Below are positions 26,096 to 34,942 of a stretch of DNA of 64,000 nucleotides, one piece after another (within the stretch, counting starts at the first letter, position 1; the number at the start of each line of letters is the position of its first letter). The position numbers and the translations under genes are program-made. The DNA is from Bradyrhizobium sp. CB1015 (lineage in GTDB: Bacteria; Pseudomonadota; Alphaproteobacteria; Rhizobiales; Xanthobacteraceae), in NCBI RefSeq assembly GCF_025200925.1, contig NZ_CP104174.1, forward strand, positions 1,178,001 to 1,242,000. The letters run 5' to 3'. The notes under the pieces are model-generated. The model did not search any database. It had not been told where the DNA came from and worked only from the letters and a program-made list of their open reading frames with translations.

Positions 26096-29000
26096 TTACG
26101 CCCCGATCGCGATTTTCGGCTCGGCGTCCGCGTTGGCGGCCATTTCGCGCAGCGCGCGCCGGTACTCGACCGGCATCACCTTGCGGAATTTGGGCAGCCA
26201 GTCCTTCCAGTTGGCAAGGATCTCGGCGGCGCGCTTGGAGCCGGTCGCCTTGGCGTGGCGCGAGATCAGGACGTGCAGCCGCTCGACGTCGGAGGCGAGC
26301 AGGTTCTTGAACACGTCGACCCGGCCATGTGCCTCGAGGTCACCGGCGTGGTTATAGGTCCCGGCGTTGATCAGCTCCTCCGACAGCACCGGCTCGAGCT
26401 CGACCATGCTGAGGTTGCACAGCTTGTCGAAATCACCGGCCTCGTCCAGCACGTAAGCAATGCCGCCGGACATGCCGGCCGCGAAGTTGCGCCCGGTCTT
26501 GCCGAGCACGACCACGATGCCGCCGGTCATGTATTCGCAGCAATGATCGCCGGCGCCCTCGACCACGGCGACTGCGCCCGAGTTACGCACGGCAAAACGC
26601 TCGCCGGCGATGCCGCGGAAGTAGCACTCGCCCTCGATCGCGCCGTACATCACGGTGTTGCCGACGATGATGCTCTCCTCCGGCACGATCGCCGAGTTCC
26701 TCGGCGGCTTGACGATGATCTTGCCGCCCGAGAGGCCCTTGCCGACATAGTCGTTGCCTTCACCCTCGAGCTCGAAGGTGACGCCGTGGGCGAGCCAGGC
26801 GCCGAAGGCCTGGCCGGCGGTGCCCTTGAGGCTGACATGGATGGTGTCGTGCGGCAGGCCGGCATGGCCGTAGATCTTGGCGACCGCGCCGGACAGCATC
26901 GCGCCTGCGGAGCGGTTGGTGCTGTTGATCGCGGCCTCGATCTTCACCGGCGCGCCGCGGTCGAGCGCAGGCGTCGCCTGCTCGATCAGCGAGCGGTCGA
27001 GCACCGCCTCCAGATGGTGGTTCTGGCGCTCTGAGTGATAGATCTTCTGGCCCTTCTCTTCCTTCTGCTTGACGAAGAGCTTGGAGAAGTCGAGGCCCTT
27101 GGCCTTCCAATGCGCAACCAGCTTGGTCTGGTCGAGCAGCTGCACCTGCCCGACCATCTCGTTGAAGGTGCGGAAGCCGAGGCTCGCCATGATCTCGCGG
27201 ACCTCTTCGGCGACGAAGAAGAAGTAGTTGATCACGTGCTCGGGCTGGCCGGTGAAGCGCTTGCGCAGGACGGGGTCCTGGGTCGCGACGCCGACCGGGC
27301 AGGTGTTGAGATGGCACTTGCGCATCATGATGCAGCCGGCCGCGATCAGGGGCGCGGTGGCGAAGCCGAACTCGTCGGCCCCGAGCAGCGCGCCGATCAC
27401 GACGTCGCGGCCGGTGCGGAAGCCGCCATCGACCTGGACCACGATGCGGCTGCGCAGCCGCTCGCGCACCAGGGTCTGGTGGGTTTCGGCGAGCCCAATC
27501 TCCCAGGGCGAGCCCGCATGCTTGATCGAGGTCAGCGGCGAAGCACCGGTGCCGCCCTCGAAGCCCGCGATGGTGACGTGGTCGGCGCGCGCCTTGGCAA
27601 CGCCCGCGGCGACCGTGCCGACGCCGATCTCGGAGACCAGCTTGACCGAAACGTCGCCGGTCGGGTTGACGTTCTTGAGGTCGTAGATCAGCTGCGCCAG
27701 GTCCTCGATCGAGTAGATGTCGTGGTGCGGCGGCGGCGAGATCAGGCCGACGCCCGGCGTCGAGTGCCGCACCCTGGCGATGGTCGCGTCGACCTTGTGG
27801 CCGGGCAGCTGGCCGCCTTCGCCGGGCTTGGCACCCTGCGCCATCTTGATCTGCATCATGTCGGAGTTGACGAGATACTCCGTGGTGACGCCGAAGCGGC
27901 CCGAGGCGACCTGCTTGATCGCCGAGCGCATGGAATCGCCGTTCGGCATCGGCTTGAAGCGGTCGGCTTCCTCGCCGCCTTCGCCGGTGTTCGACTTGCC
28001 GCCGATCCGGTTCATGGCGATCGCGAGCGTGGTGTGTGCCTCGCGCGAGATCGAGCCGAAGCTCATCGCACCGGTGGCGAAGCGCTTGACGATGTCCTTG
28101 GCCGGCTCGACCTGGTCGAGCGGGATCGGCTTGCGCTTCTCCTCCTCCGCGTTCTTGATCCGGAACAGGCCGCGCAGCGTCAACAGGCGCTCCGATTGCT
28201 CGTTCAGGATCTTGGCGAAGGCGCGGTAACGCTCCTGCGAATTGCCGCGCGCGGCGTGCTGCAGCAGCGACACCGATTCGGCGGTCCAGGCATGGTCCTC
28301 GCCGCGGCTGCGATAGGCATATTCGCCGCCGACGTCGAGCGCGGTCTTGTAGACCAGCGCCTCGCCGAACGCGTCGGCATGGCGGCGCACGGCCTCCTCG
28401 GCGATTTCGGCGAGGCCGACGCCTTCGACGCGAGTATGCGTGCCCGCGAAGAACTTCGAGACGAAGTCGGCCTTGAGGCCGACGGCGTCGAAGATCTGCG
28501 CGCCGCAATAGGACTGGTAGGTCGAGATGCCCATCTTGGACATCACCTTGAGAAGGCCCTTGCCGATCGACTTGATGTAGCGCTTGACGATCTCGTAGTC
28601 GTCGAGCGAGCCGGGCAGGCGGTCCTTCATCGCGATGATGGTCTCGAACGCGAGGTACGGATTGATCGCTTCGGCGCCGTAGCCGGCGAGGCAGGCGAAG
28701 TGATGCACTTCGCGCGGCTCGCCGGATTCGACGACGAGGCCGACCGAGGTGCGCAGTCCGACGCGGATCAGATGATGATGCACGGCGGCGCAGGCCAGCA
28801 GTGCCGGGATCGGCACCCGGTCGGTGCCGACCATGCGGTCGGACAGGATGATGATGTTGACGCCCTCGCGCACCGCGCTTTCGGCGCGCGCGCAGAGCTC
28901 GTCGAGCACCTGGTCCATGCCGGCCGCGCCGAGACCGGCGTGGAAGGTGGTGTCCAGCGTACGCGACTTGAAGTGGGAGTCGGCGACATCAGAGATCGAG

Positions 29001-30841
29001 CGGATCTTCTCGAGGTCCGCGTCGGTCAGGATCGGCTGGCGCACTTCGAGGCGCTTGGTCGTTGCCATGCCCTGCAGGTCGAACAGGTTCGGCCGCGGCC
29101 CGATGATCGAGACGAGGCTCATCACCAGCTCCTCGCGGATCGGGTCGATCGGCGGGTTGGTGACCTGCGCGAAGTTCTGCTTGAAGTAAGTGAACAGCGG
29201 CTTGGCCTTGTCCGACAGCGCAGAGATCGGCGTGTCGTTGCCCATCGAGCCCGCGGCTTCTTCGCCGGTGGCCGCCATCGGCGTCATCAGGATGGTGATG
29301 TCTTCCTGGCTGTAGCCGAACGCCTGCTGGCGATCGAGCAGCGACAGGTTGGAGCGCACGCCGGTGGTCGGCACCTTCGGCAGGTCTTCGAGCACGATCT
29401 GGGTCCGCTCCAGCCACTCCTTGTAGGGATGGCTGGCGGCGAGCGAAGCCTTGATCTCGTCGTCCGGGATCAGGCGGCCCTGCTCGAGGTCGACCAGCAG
29501 CATCTTGCCCGGCTGCAGCCGCCACTTGGTGATGATCTGGTCCTCGGGGATCGTCAGCACGCCCATCTCGGACGCCATGACGATGCGCTCGTCCTTGGTA
29601 ACGAGATAGCGCGCCGGTCTGAGGCCGTTGCGATCGAGCGTGGCGCCGATCTGGCGGCCGTCGGTGAAGGCGATCGCGGCGGGGCCGTCCCACGGCTCCA
29701 TCAGCGCGGCATGATATTCGTAAAAGGCGCGGCGCTTCTCATCCATCAAGGGATTGCCGGCCCACGCCTCCGGAATCATCATCATCACGGCATGCGGCAG
29801 CGAGTAGCCACCCTGCACCAGGAATTCGAGCGCGTTGTCGAAGCAGGCGGTGTCCGACTGTCCCTCGTAGGAGATCGGCCACAGCCGGTTGATGTCCTTG
29901 CCGTAGAGCTCGGAGCTGACGGAGGCCTGCCGCGCCGCCATCCAGTTGACGTTGCCGCGCAGCGTGTTGATCTCGCCGTTATGCGCGATCATGCGATAGG
30001 GATGCGCCAGCGACCAGGCCGGGAAGGTGTTGGTCGAGAAGCGCTGATGCACGAGGGCGAGCGCGCTCTCGAAGTCCTTCTCGTGCAGGTCGGGATAGTA
30101 CTTGCCGAGCTGGTCGGCCAGGAACATGCCCTTGTAGATCACGGTGCGGCAGGACATCGAGCACGGGTAATAGCCGGCAAGGCCGCGGTCGCGGCGCTGG
30201 TAGATCGCCTGCGAGATCGACTTGCGCAGGATGTAGAGCCGGCGCTCGAACTCGTCCTCGGTCTTGGCGGTGCCGTTGCGGCCGATGAACACCTGCATGC
30301 AGGCGGGCTCGGTCGGCTTCACGGTGACGCCGAGCGAGGAATTGTCGGTCGGCACGTCGCGCCAGCCGAGCAGGGTCAGGCCCTCTTCCTTGATCTGGTC
30401 GGCGATGATGCTCTTGATGACGTTGCGCCAGGCGGTGTCGCGCGGCATGAACAGCGCGCCGATGGCGTATTCGCCGGGATTAGGCAGCGCGAAGCCGAGC
30501 TCCTTCGCCTTGCGGCTGAAGAAGGCGTGCGGAATCTGCACCAGGATGCCGGCGCCGTCACCGGCGCGCGGGTCGGCGCCGACGGCGCCGCGATGCTCGA
30601 GGTTGCAGAGGATGTTGAGCGCGTCCGAGACGATCTCGTGCGACTTCCTGCCCTTGATGTTGGCGATGAAGCCGACGCCGCAAGAATCCTTCTCCAGGCT
30701 CGGATCGTACAGGCCTTCGGCCTTGGGGCGCGAATTGTGCTCTTGAATCGGTGAGGTAATCGGATCGGTCGTTTTCGAGGCGACCGTCGCCGACAGCTCT
30801 TCTGCCACGATGTTTGCGCGCTCGAATTGCGACCCGTTCAT
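26096..30841 (-). CDS. gltB: Glutamate synthase large subunit
   Basis: A 1581-residue enzyme. The amidotransferase nucleophile is C54 in [16 protein letters not shown], so 53 residues are probably removed. The central and FMN-binding synthase domains follow ([43 protein letters not shown]), then the 3Fe-4S cluster cysteines ([19 protein letters not shown]). The C-terminal GXGXG beta-helix is read as [16 protein letters not shown]. It makes two glutamates from glutamine and 2-oxoglutarate. ATG 30841 has AGGACAGGA upstream; longer starts are less likely. Confidence 0.96.
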   Translation of the reverse strand: MNGSQFERANIVAEELSATVASKTTDPITSPIQEHNSRPKAEGLYDPSLEKDSCGVGFIANIKGRKSHEIVSDALNILCNLEHRGAVGADPRAGDGAGILVQIPHAFFSRKAKELGFALPNPGEYAIGALFMPRDTAWRNVIKSIIADQIKEEGLTLLGWRDVPTDNSSLGVTVKPTEPACMQVFIGRNGTAKTEDEFERRLYILRKSISQAIYQRRDRGLAGYYPCSMSCRTVIYKGMFLADQLGKYYPDLHEKDFESALALVHQRFSTNTFPAWSLAHPYRMIAHNGEINTLRGNVNWMAARQASVSSELYGKDINRLWPISYEGQSDTACFDNALEFLVQGGYSLPHAVMMMIPEAWAGNPLMDEKRRAFYEYHAALMEPWDGPAAIAFTDGRQIGATLDRNGLRPARYLVTKDERIVMASEMGVLTIPEDQIITKWRLQPGKMLLVDLEQGRLIPDDEIKASLAASHPYKEWLERTQIVLEDLPKVPTTGVRSNLSLLDRQQAFGYSQEDITILMTPMAATGEEAAGSMGNDTPISALSDKAKPLFTYFKQNFAQVTNPPIDPIREELVMSLVSIIGPRPNLFDLQGMATTKRLEVRQPILTDADLEKIRSISDVADSHFKSRTLDTTFHAGLGAAGMDQVLDELCARAESAVREGVNIIILSDRMVGTDRVPIPALLACAAVHHHLIRVGLRTSVGLVVESGEPREVHHFACLAGYGAEAINPYLAFETIIAMKDRLPGSLDDYEIVKRYIKSIGKGLLKVMSKMGISTYQSYCGAQIFDAVGLKADFVSKFFAGTHTRVEGVGLAEIAEEAVRRHADAFGEALVYKTALDVGGEYAYRSRGEDHAWTAESVSLLQHAARGNSQERYRAFAKILNEQSERLLTLRGLFRIKNAEEEKRKPIPLDQVEPAKDIVKRFATGAMSFGSISREAHTTLAIAMNRIGGKSNTGEGGEEADRFKPMPNGDSMRSAIKQVASGRFGVTTEYLVNSDMMQIKMAQGAKPGEGGQLPGHKVDATIARVRHSTPGVGLISPPPHHDIYSIEDLAQLIYDLKNVNPTGDVSVKLVSEIGVGTVAAGVAKARADHVTIAGFEGGTGASPLTSIKHAGSPWEIGLAETHQTLVRERLRSRIVVQVDGGFRTGRDVVIGALLGADEFGFATAPLIAAGCIMMRKCHLNTCPVGVATQDPVLRKRFTGQPEHVINYFFFVAEEVREIMASLGFRTFNEMVGQVQLLDQTKLVAHWKAKGLDFSKLFVKQKEEKGQKIYHSERQNHHLEAVLDRSLIEQATPALDRGAPVKIEAAINSTNRSAGAMLSGAVAKIYGHAGLPHDTIHVSLKGTAGQAFGAWLAHGVTFELEGEGNDYVGKGLSGGKIIVKPPRNSAIVPEESIIVGNTVMYGAIEGECYFRGIAGERFAVRNSGAVAVVEGAGDHCCEYMTGGIVVVLGKTGRNFAAGMSGGIAYVLDEAGDFDKLCNLSMVELEPVLSEELINAGTYNHAGDLEAHGRVDVFKNLLASDVERLHVLISRHAKATGSKRAAEILANWKDWLPKFRKVMPVEYRRALREMAANADAEPKIAIGA

Positions 30842-31331
30842 TGTTCCTGTCCTCTCCATGCGGCAAGCTGCCTCACCGCCACCTTCGGCGCACCTTTGGC
30901 GTCCCGCGGCACCCGCTCCTGGGCCACCGCTCGTCCTCTGCGAGCCGCATTTTCTTAAATTCAGGCCTAGGCGTTCTTCGTCCCCGAGAACGGCTTTGCC
31001 TGGTACCTTGCCGGCGCTCGAGAGCACCAGTTCTCGCTGCAATCCCTATGCCGGAACCGCAAGCAAAATTGAGACAGTCTTCCTGTCCTAACCATCACCT
31101 TGCCAAATTTTTGTCTAGCACACAAGCGCGCGGAAGTCCCGATTCCGCAGAAGTCAATCAATCGCTTTCCAAAAGTTGCGCAGCCCCGGTTTTGAGGCAA
31201 ACGCGCCCTGATCCGGCCCCGCCGGCGCCGAAATCCGCAATGAAGCTTCGGATCAACCTTCGGAAGGCGCCCCACGCCGCGAGAAGCGAAAGAGGGCGGT
31301 CGCCGGGAGGCCTGACAGGAGCGTCTCGATC
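30842..31331. other. Intergenic region upstream of gltB and an unknown secreted-protein gene
   Basis: These 490 bp separate two divergent genes. I see no clear RNA gene or repeat. The last bases before ATG 31332 contain AGGAGCGTC, a ribosome-binding site for that gene. The stretch should hold the gltB promoter, but I can mark no convincing -35/-10 pair. Confidence 0.4.
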
Positions 31332-32075
31332 ATGAAGTTTTTCACAGGATGTGTGGCGGCCGCCGCGTTGGCGCTGGCCAGTGCGGCGCATGCCCAGGTT
31401 CCCGCGAGCGGTATTGCGAGAGGGGCCGTCATCGCAGTGTCGGATTTCGACGGGCCCTATGCCCCGCCGGAGGCCGCCCCGCCGCCGCGCTACGGTTATG
31501 GCTACGAGGAACGCGGCCCGGCGCTGGCCTTGTTGCCGCCGACCGAGGTTTACGCCGTGCTGCGCGAGAACGGCTTCTCGCCGCTCGGCATTCCGCGCCT
31601 GCGTGGCAGCGTCTACACCATCGCGGTGATCGACAGAAGCGGCGACGATGGCCGGCTGGTGATCGACGCCCGCGATGGGCGGATCATCCGCTTCATGCCC
31701 GCCGCCAATGCCTATGGCATGGCGCCAGCTTATGACGAACGCGCGGTCGCACCGTACGGGCCGCAAACCGCGTTGCCGCCGCCGACCGTGATCCGCAGCG
31801 GCCCGCCGCGCCCGCCGGCCTCGATCCCGCATGTGGCAAGCCGCGCCGTGCCGCTGCCGAAGCCCGCCCCGCGGCGCGCCGAGACGCCGATCACTGCGAA
31901 GCCGGCTGAGCCCGCGGCGCAGCAGGTGCAAGCCCAGCAGGCGCAAGTCCCGCAGCAGACCGCTGCCGTGCAGGCGAAGCCGGCCGAGGCCGCTGCACCC
32001 ACCGTCAGTCAGATCAAGCCCGCGCCGACGATCCTGCCGACACAGGAGATGCCGGCGGCGCAGGGGCTGGACTAG
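31332..32075 (+). CDS. Secreted proline- and glutamine-rich protein of unknown function
   Basis: A 247-residue protein with a clear signal peptide (FFTGCVAAAALALASAAHA, cleaved before QVPASG). A middle region of about residues 70-120 (VLRENGFSPLGIPRLRGSVY...DGRLVIDARDGRIIRF) resembles a PepSY-like repeat, followed by a low-complexity Pro/Ala/Gln tail. It is likely periplasmic. No family was recognised with certainty. Confidence 0.75.
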   Translation: MKFFTGCVAAAALALASAAHAQVPASGIARGAVIAVSDFDGPYAPPEAAPPPRYGYGYEERGPALALLPPTEVYAVLRENGFSPLGIPRLRGSVYTIAVIDRSGDDGRLVIDARDGRIIRFMPAANAYGMAPAYDERAVAPYGPQTALPPPTVIRSGPPRPPASIPHVASRAVPLPKPAPRRAETPITAKPAEPAAQQVQAQQAQVPQQTAAVQAKPAEAAAPTVSQIKPAPTILPTQEMPAAQGLD

Positions 32076-32184
32076 GGCGACGCGAGTTTGACACGACAGT
32101 GCCAGCTACATCCTCGCTGTCGTCCCCGCCGAGTGCGCAATTGCGCACGGGGACGACGTCGGGGAGAGAGTTGGCCAAAACAAG

Positions 32185-32212
32185 AGGCGCCCGAGCAATT
32201 CAGGCGCCTTCT
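32185..32212. terminator. Hairpin between convergent genes
   Basis: The arms AGGCGCC (32185-32191) and GGCGCCT (32203-32209) pair around a short loop and are followed by TTCTGCATT. It lies between the convergent genes ending at 32075 and 32230, and could terminate both. A second palindrome, GTGCGCAATTGCGCAC, lies near 32135-32150 in a CGTCCCCG inverted pair. Confidence 0.5.
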
Positions 32213-32229
32213 GCATTTCGGCGATCACC

Positions 32230-33000
32230 TCAGCTCCGCGGATACCCCGCCGCATCCAGGATCAGATTCGCCACCTCCTTCGGATGCGACACCAGCGAGA
32301 GGTGGCCGGCATCGAGCTCGATCGTGGTGGCGTTCATGCGCCTGGCGAGGAAGCGCTCGAAATCGGGGTTGATGGTGTAGTCGTTCTTCGACACCGCGTA
32401 CCAGCTCGGCTTGGAGCGCCAGGCCGCTTCCGTGGTGCGGCCGGCGAAGATCGAGGCCGCGGTCGGCCATTGCACGGCGTAGAGCTCCTTGGCCTGCTCC
32501 GGCTTCACGCCATTGGCGAAGTACTTCAGGAAGGCCTCTTCCGAGAGCTTGGTGTAGCCGTCGCGCTCGACGATACCGGCGCGCGCCGGCCCGGTCGGAA
32601 ACTGCTTCGACAGCGCGACGAAATCCTCGTTCGCATCGGGCGCGCGTGCAGCGACGTAAACGAGGCCGGTGACCTTCGGGTCGGTGCCGACCTGGCTGAT
32701 CACGGTGCCGCCCCAGGAATGCGCGACCAGCACCGTCGGCCCGTCCTGCTCGGCCAGCGCCCGCTTGGTCGCCTCGACGGAGTCGCTGAGCGATGACAGC
32801 GGATTCTGCACGGCCGTCACATGCAGGCCTGCAGCCTGCAGGATCGGGATCACCTCCGACCAGCTCGATCCGTCGGCCCAGGCGCCGTGCACCAGCACGA
32901 TGTTCTTCGCCCTCACCGTCTGCGGTGTCTGGGCATGAGCAAGGTTGATAGGAGCCGCCAAGAGGCACGCGGCGACGAAAAGGCTGCGCCAGAGTGACAT
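32230..33000 (-). CDS. Exported alpha/beta hydrolase
   Basis: A 256-residue hydrolase with an N-terminal signal sequence (LWRSLFVAACLLAAPINLAHA). The oxyanion block is NIVLVHGAWADGSSW, the nucleophile serine is in VAHSWGGTVIS, and the catalytic histidine is in LDAGHLSLVSHPKEV. These match esterase-type hydrolases of the RutD/MhpC-like set. ATG 33000 has GGAGAAAAGATC upstream. The natural substrate is unknown. Confidence 0.88.
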   Translation of the reverse strand: MSLWRSLFVAACLLAAPINLAHAQTPQTVRAKNIVLVHGAWADGSSWSEVIPILQAAGLHVTAVQNPLSSLSDSVEATKRALAEQDGPTVLVAHSWGGTVISQVGTDPKVTGLVYVAARAPDANEDFVALSKQFPTGPARAGIVERDGYTKLSEEAFLKYFANGVKPEQAKELYAVQWPTAASIFAGRTTEAAWRSKPSWYAVSKNDYTINPDFERFLARRMNATTIELDAGHLSLVSHPKEVANLILDAAGYPRS

Positions 33001-33096
33001 GATCTTTTCTCCGTCTTGTTTGGGGTCGATGCCCAAAGGACGGAGACGAGGACGGCGGTGTTACGCCTTCACCCTTCTGTGATGCCATGCAAAATG

Positions 33097-33126
33097 AAAA
33101 AACGCCCCGGGGCACCGGGGCGTTTT
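33097..33126 (-). terminator. Rho-independent terminator after hsp20
   Basis: The stem AAACGCCCCGG...CCGGGGCGTTTT is very stable. On the minus strand it is followed by a run of T residues (GTTTTTTC), which fits a terminator for the Hsp20 gene. It also faces the upstream end of the hydrolase gene, so it may insulate the two. Confidence 0.82.
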
Positions 33127-33157
33127 CGCAACGTGGAAGTCGCTTGGTTCGCTTGGC

Positions 33158-33622
33158 TTAGGCGGCTTGCGCGGCCGAGTTCTCGATCACCTGCGCCTTG
33201 GCGCCGGCGTTGATCGCGATCTGGCGCGGCTTCTTGGCCTCGGGAATCTCGCGGACGAGGTCGACGTGAAGCAGCCCGTTCTCGAGCGAGGCGTCCTTCA
33301 CCTGCACGAAATCGGCAAGCTGGAAGGCGCGCTCGAAGGCACGCGCGGCGATACCGCGGTAGAGCACTTCGGATTTCGAGTTCTCGTTCGCGACCTTCTC
33401 GCCCTTGATCGTCAGCGTGTTTTCCTTGGCGACGATGGAGAGCTCATCCTTGGCAAAGCCCGAAACCGCAACGGTGATGCGGTAGGCGTTCTCGCCGGTG
33501 CGCTCGATGTTGTAGGGGGGATAACCGGGGCTGCCGTCGGAGCTGGCCTGGTCGAGCAGGTTGAAGAGACGGTCGAAGCCGACGGTGGAACGGTAGAACG
33601 GAGTGAGATCGTAGGTACGCAT
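33158..33622 (-). CDS. Small heat-shock protein, Hsp20/IbpA class
   Basis: A 154-residue ATP-independent holdase. The alpha-crystallin domain runs from about residue 35 (NIERTGENAYRITVAVSGFAKDELSI) to 128, with the conserved LENGLLHVDLVREIPE near its end. The short N-terminal arm (MRTYDLTPFYRSTVGFDRLF) is the bacterial class A type. A ROSE-like RNA thermometer overlaps its ribosome-binding site, so synthesis should rise on heat shock. Confidence 0.93.
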   Translation of the reverse strand: MRTYDLTPFYRSTVGFDRLFNLLDQASSDGSPGYPPYNIERTGENAYRITVAVSGFAKDELSIVAKENTLTIKGEKVANENSKSEVLYRGIAARAFERAFQLADFVQVKDASLENGLLHVDLVREIPEAKKPRQIAINAGAKAQVIENSAAQAA

Positions 33623-33720
33623 GGTCAAGTCCTCCATTGAGCGACTATTGGTAACCCGCCCGCCAATCGGGCCGGGCTTTAGTCTGTGTGCAGCCTGATG
33701 TTCCGGTTCCGAAACACTGG
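33623..33720 (-). promoter_or_regulatory. ROSE-type RNA thermometer in the hsp20 leader
   Basis: On the minus strand the ribosome site GGAGGA is paired in the hairpin AGTCGCTCAATGGAGGACT (plus-strand 33628-33646). The 5' arm contains TCGCT, the U(U/C)GCU anti-Shine-Dalgarno motif of ROSE elements, with a bulged G opposite the ribosome site. That conserved imperfection lets the hairpin melt at heat-shock temperature. ROSE was described for rhizobial small heat-shock genes, so motif, position and host all agree. Only the 3'-most hairpin was checked here. Confidence 0.82.
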
Positions 33721-33838
33721 TAGCGGCCTGCACGAAGGTGATATGGGTGGAACGAGACGGCGTTCAAGAGGGCGGGACAGGCGCCTTTTCGGCGCTTTGG
33801 CCCCTTGATTTGCAGCACTTCCCGCCCAAGCACGCCCA

Positions 33839-34786
33839 ATGACGCTGGTCTCGATTCCCGCTAATCCCGTCCCCGAAAACGTCGTCAGCGGTACCATCAA
33901 GACCCCCGACGGCGTCGAGCTGCGCTTTGCGCGCTGGGCGCCGCCGGCGAACCGCAAGGGTACGGTCTGCGTCTTCACCGGGCGCAGCGAGCAGATCGAG
34001 AAGTATTTCGAGACCGTGCGCGACCTGCGCGACCGCGGCTTTGCGGTGGCGATGATCGACTGGCGCGGGCAGGGCCATTCGTCGCGTCCCCTGCGCGATC
34101 CGCGCAAGGGCTATGTGCGCGACTTCGCCGATTTCGAGATCGACGTCGAGACCTTCGTGCAGCAGGTGGTGCTGCCGGATTGCCCGCCGCCGTTCTTCGC
34201 GCTCGCCCACTCCATGGGCGGCACGGTGCTGCTGCGGGTGGCGCATGCCGGCAAGCGCTGGTTCGACCGCATGGTGCTGTCCGCGCCGATGATCGACCTG
34301 CCTGGCCGCACCACCTCGTTTCCGGTGCGTGCGCTGCTCAAGACGATGCGCCTGCTCGGGCAGGGCGGCCGCTACGTTCCCGGCGGCAGCGACCGCCTCA
34401 CCGGGCTCGAACCCTTCATCAACAATCCGCTGACCAGCGATCCCGTCCGCTATGCGCGCAATGCCGCGATCCTGGAGGAAGACCCGACGCTCGGACTGGC
34501 CTCGCCGACGGTCGCCTGGGCCGATACCGCCTTCCGCGCGATGCACACCTTCAAGCGTGTGCACTACCCCTCCCAGATCCGCCAGCCGATCCTGATGCTG
34601 GCGGCCTCCAACGACACCGTGGTCTCGACCGCGGCGATCGAGGAGTTTGCCTATCATTTGCGCGCCGGCTCCCATCTCGTGATCGCCGGCGCCAAGCACG
34701 AGATCCTCCAGGAGCAGGACCGCTACCGCGCCCAGTTCTGGGCCGCCTTCGACGCCTTCGTGCCGGGCACGCCGCTGTTCAAGTGA
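33839..34786 (+). CDS. Alpha/beta hydrolase (lysophospholipase L2/PldB-like)
   Basis: A 315-residue serine hydrolase. The nucleophile is in FFALAHSMGGTVLLR (GxSxG-like HSMGG). The aspartate is in LMLAASNDTVVSTAA, and the histidine is in IAGAKHEILQE, a GA-KHEIL motif typical of the monoglyceride lipase/lysophospholipase group. No signal peptide is seen. It probably acts on lysophospholipids or monoglycerides at the inner membrane. Confidence 0.88.
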   Translation: MTLVSIPANPVPENVVSGTIKTPDGVELRFARWAPPANRKGTVCVFTGRSEQIEKYFETVRDLRDRGFAVAMIDWRGQGHSSRPLRDPRKGYVRDFADFEIDVETFVQQVVLPDCPPPFFALAHSMGGTVLLRVAHAGKRWFDRMVLSAPMIDLPGRTTSFPVRALLKTMRLLGQGGRYVPGGSDRLTGLEPFINNPLTSDPVRYARNAAILEEDPTLGLASPTVAWADTAFRAMHTFKRVHYPSQIRQPILMLAASNDTVVSTAAIEEFAYHLRAGSHLVIAGAKHEILQEQDRYRAQFWAAFDAFVPGTPLFK

Positions 34787-34800
34787 GAAGACGGTGGGCT

Positions 34801-34933
34801 CCCTCGCCCCGTTCTTACGGGGAGAGGGTTGGGGTGAGGGGCTTCTCTCCGCACGCGAGATCGTCGAGAGACCGGTACCCCCTCACCCGGATCGCAAGAG
34901 CGATCCGACCTCTCCCCGCAAGCGGGGAGAGGT
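34801..34933. repeat. Palindromic repeat of the CTCTCCCCGCAAGCGGGGAGAG type
   Basis: The left end reads CCCTCGCCCCGTTCTTACGGGGAGAGGG and the right end repeats CTCTCCCCGCAAGCGGGGAGAG, each a hairpin by itself, joined by an inverted pair around GGGTGAGGGG and CCCCCTCACCC. The same type of hairpin is the insertion site of the 211-bp element at 21153. It lies between convergent genes. Confidence 0.8.
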
Positions 34934-34942
34934 GAAAGCAGC

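Noticed and set aside
27035..30754. Very long open frame (1239 codons) on the plus strand
   Set aside because: It is antisense to gltB, whose motifs are unmistakable; long shadow frames are expected in high-GC genes, and the product has no recognisable domain.
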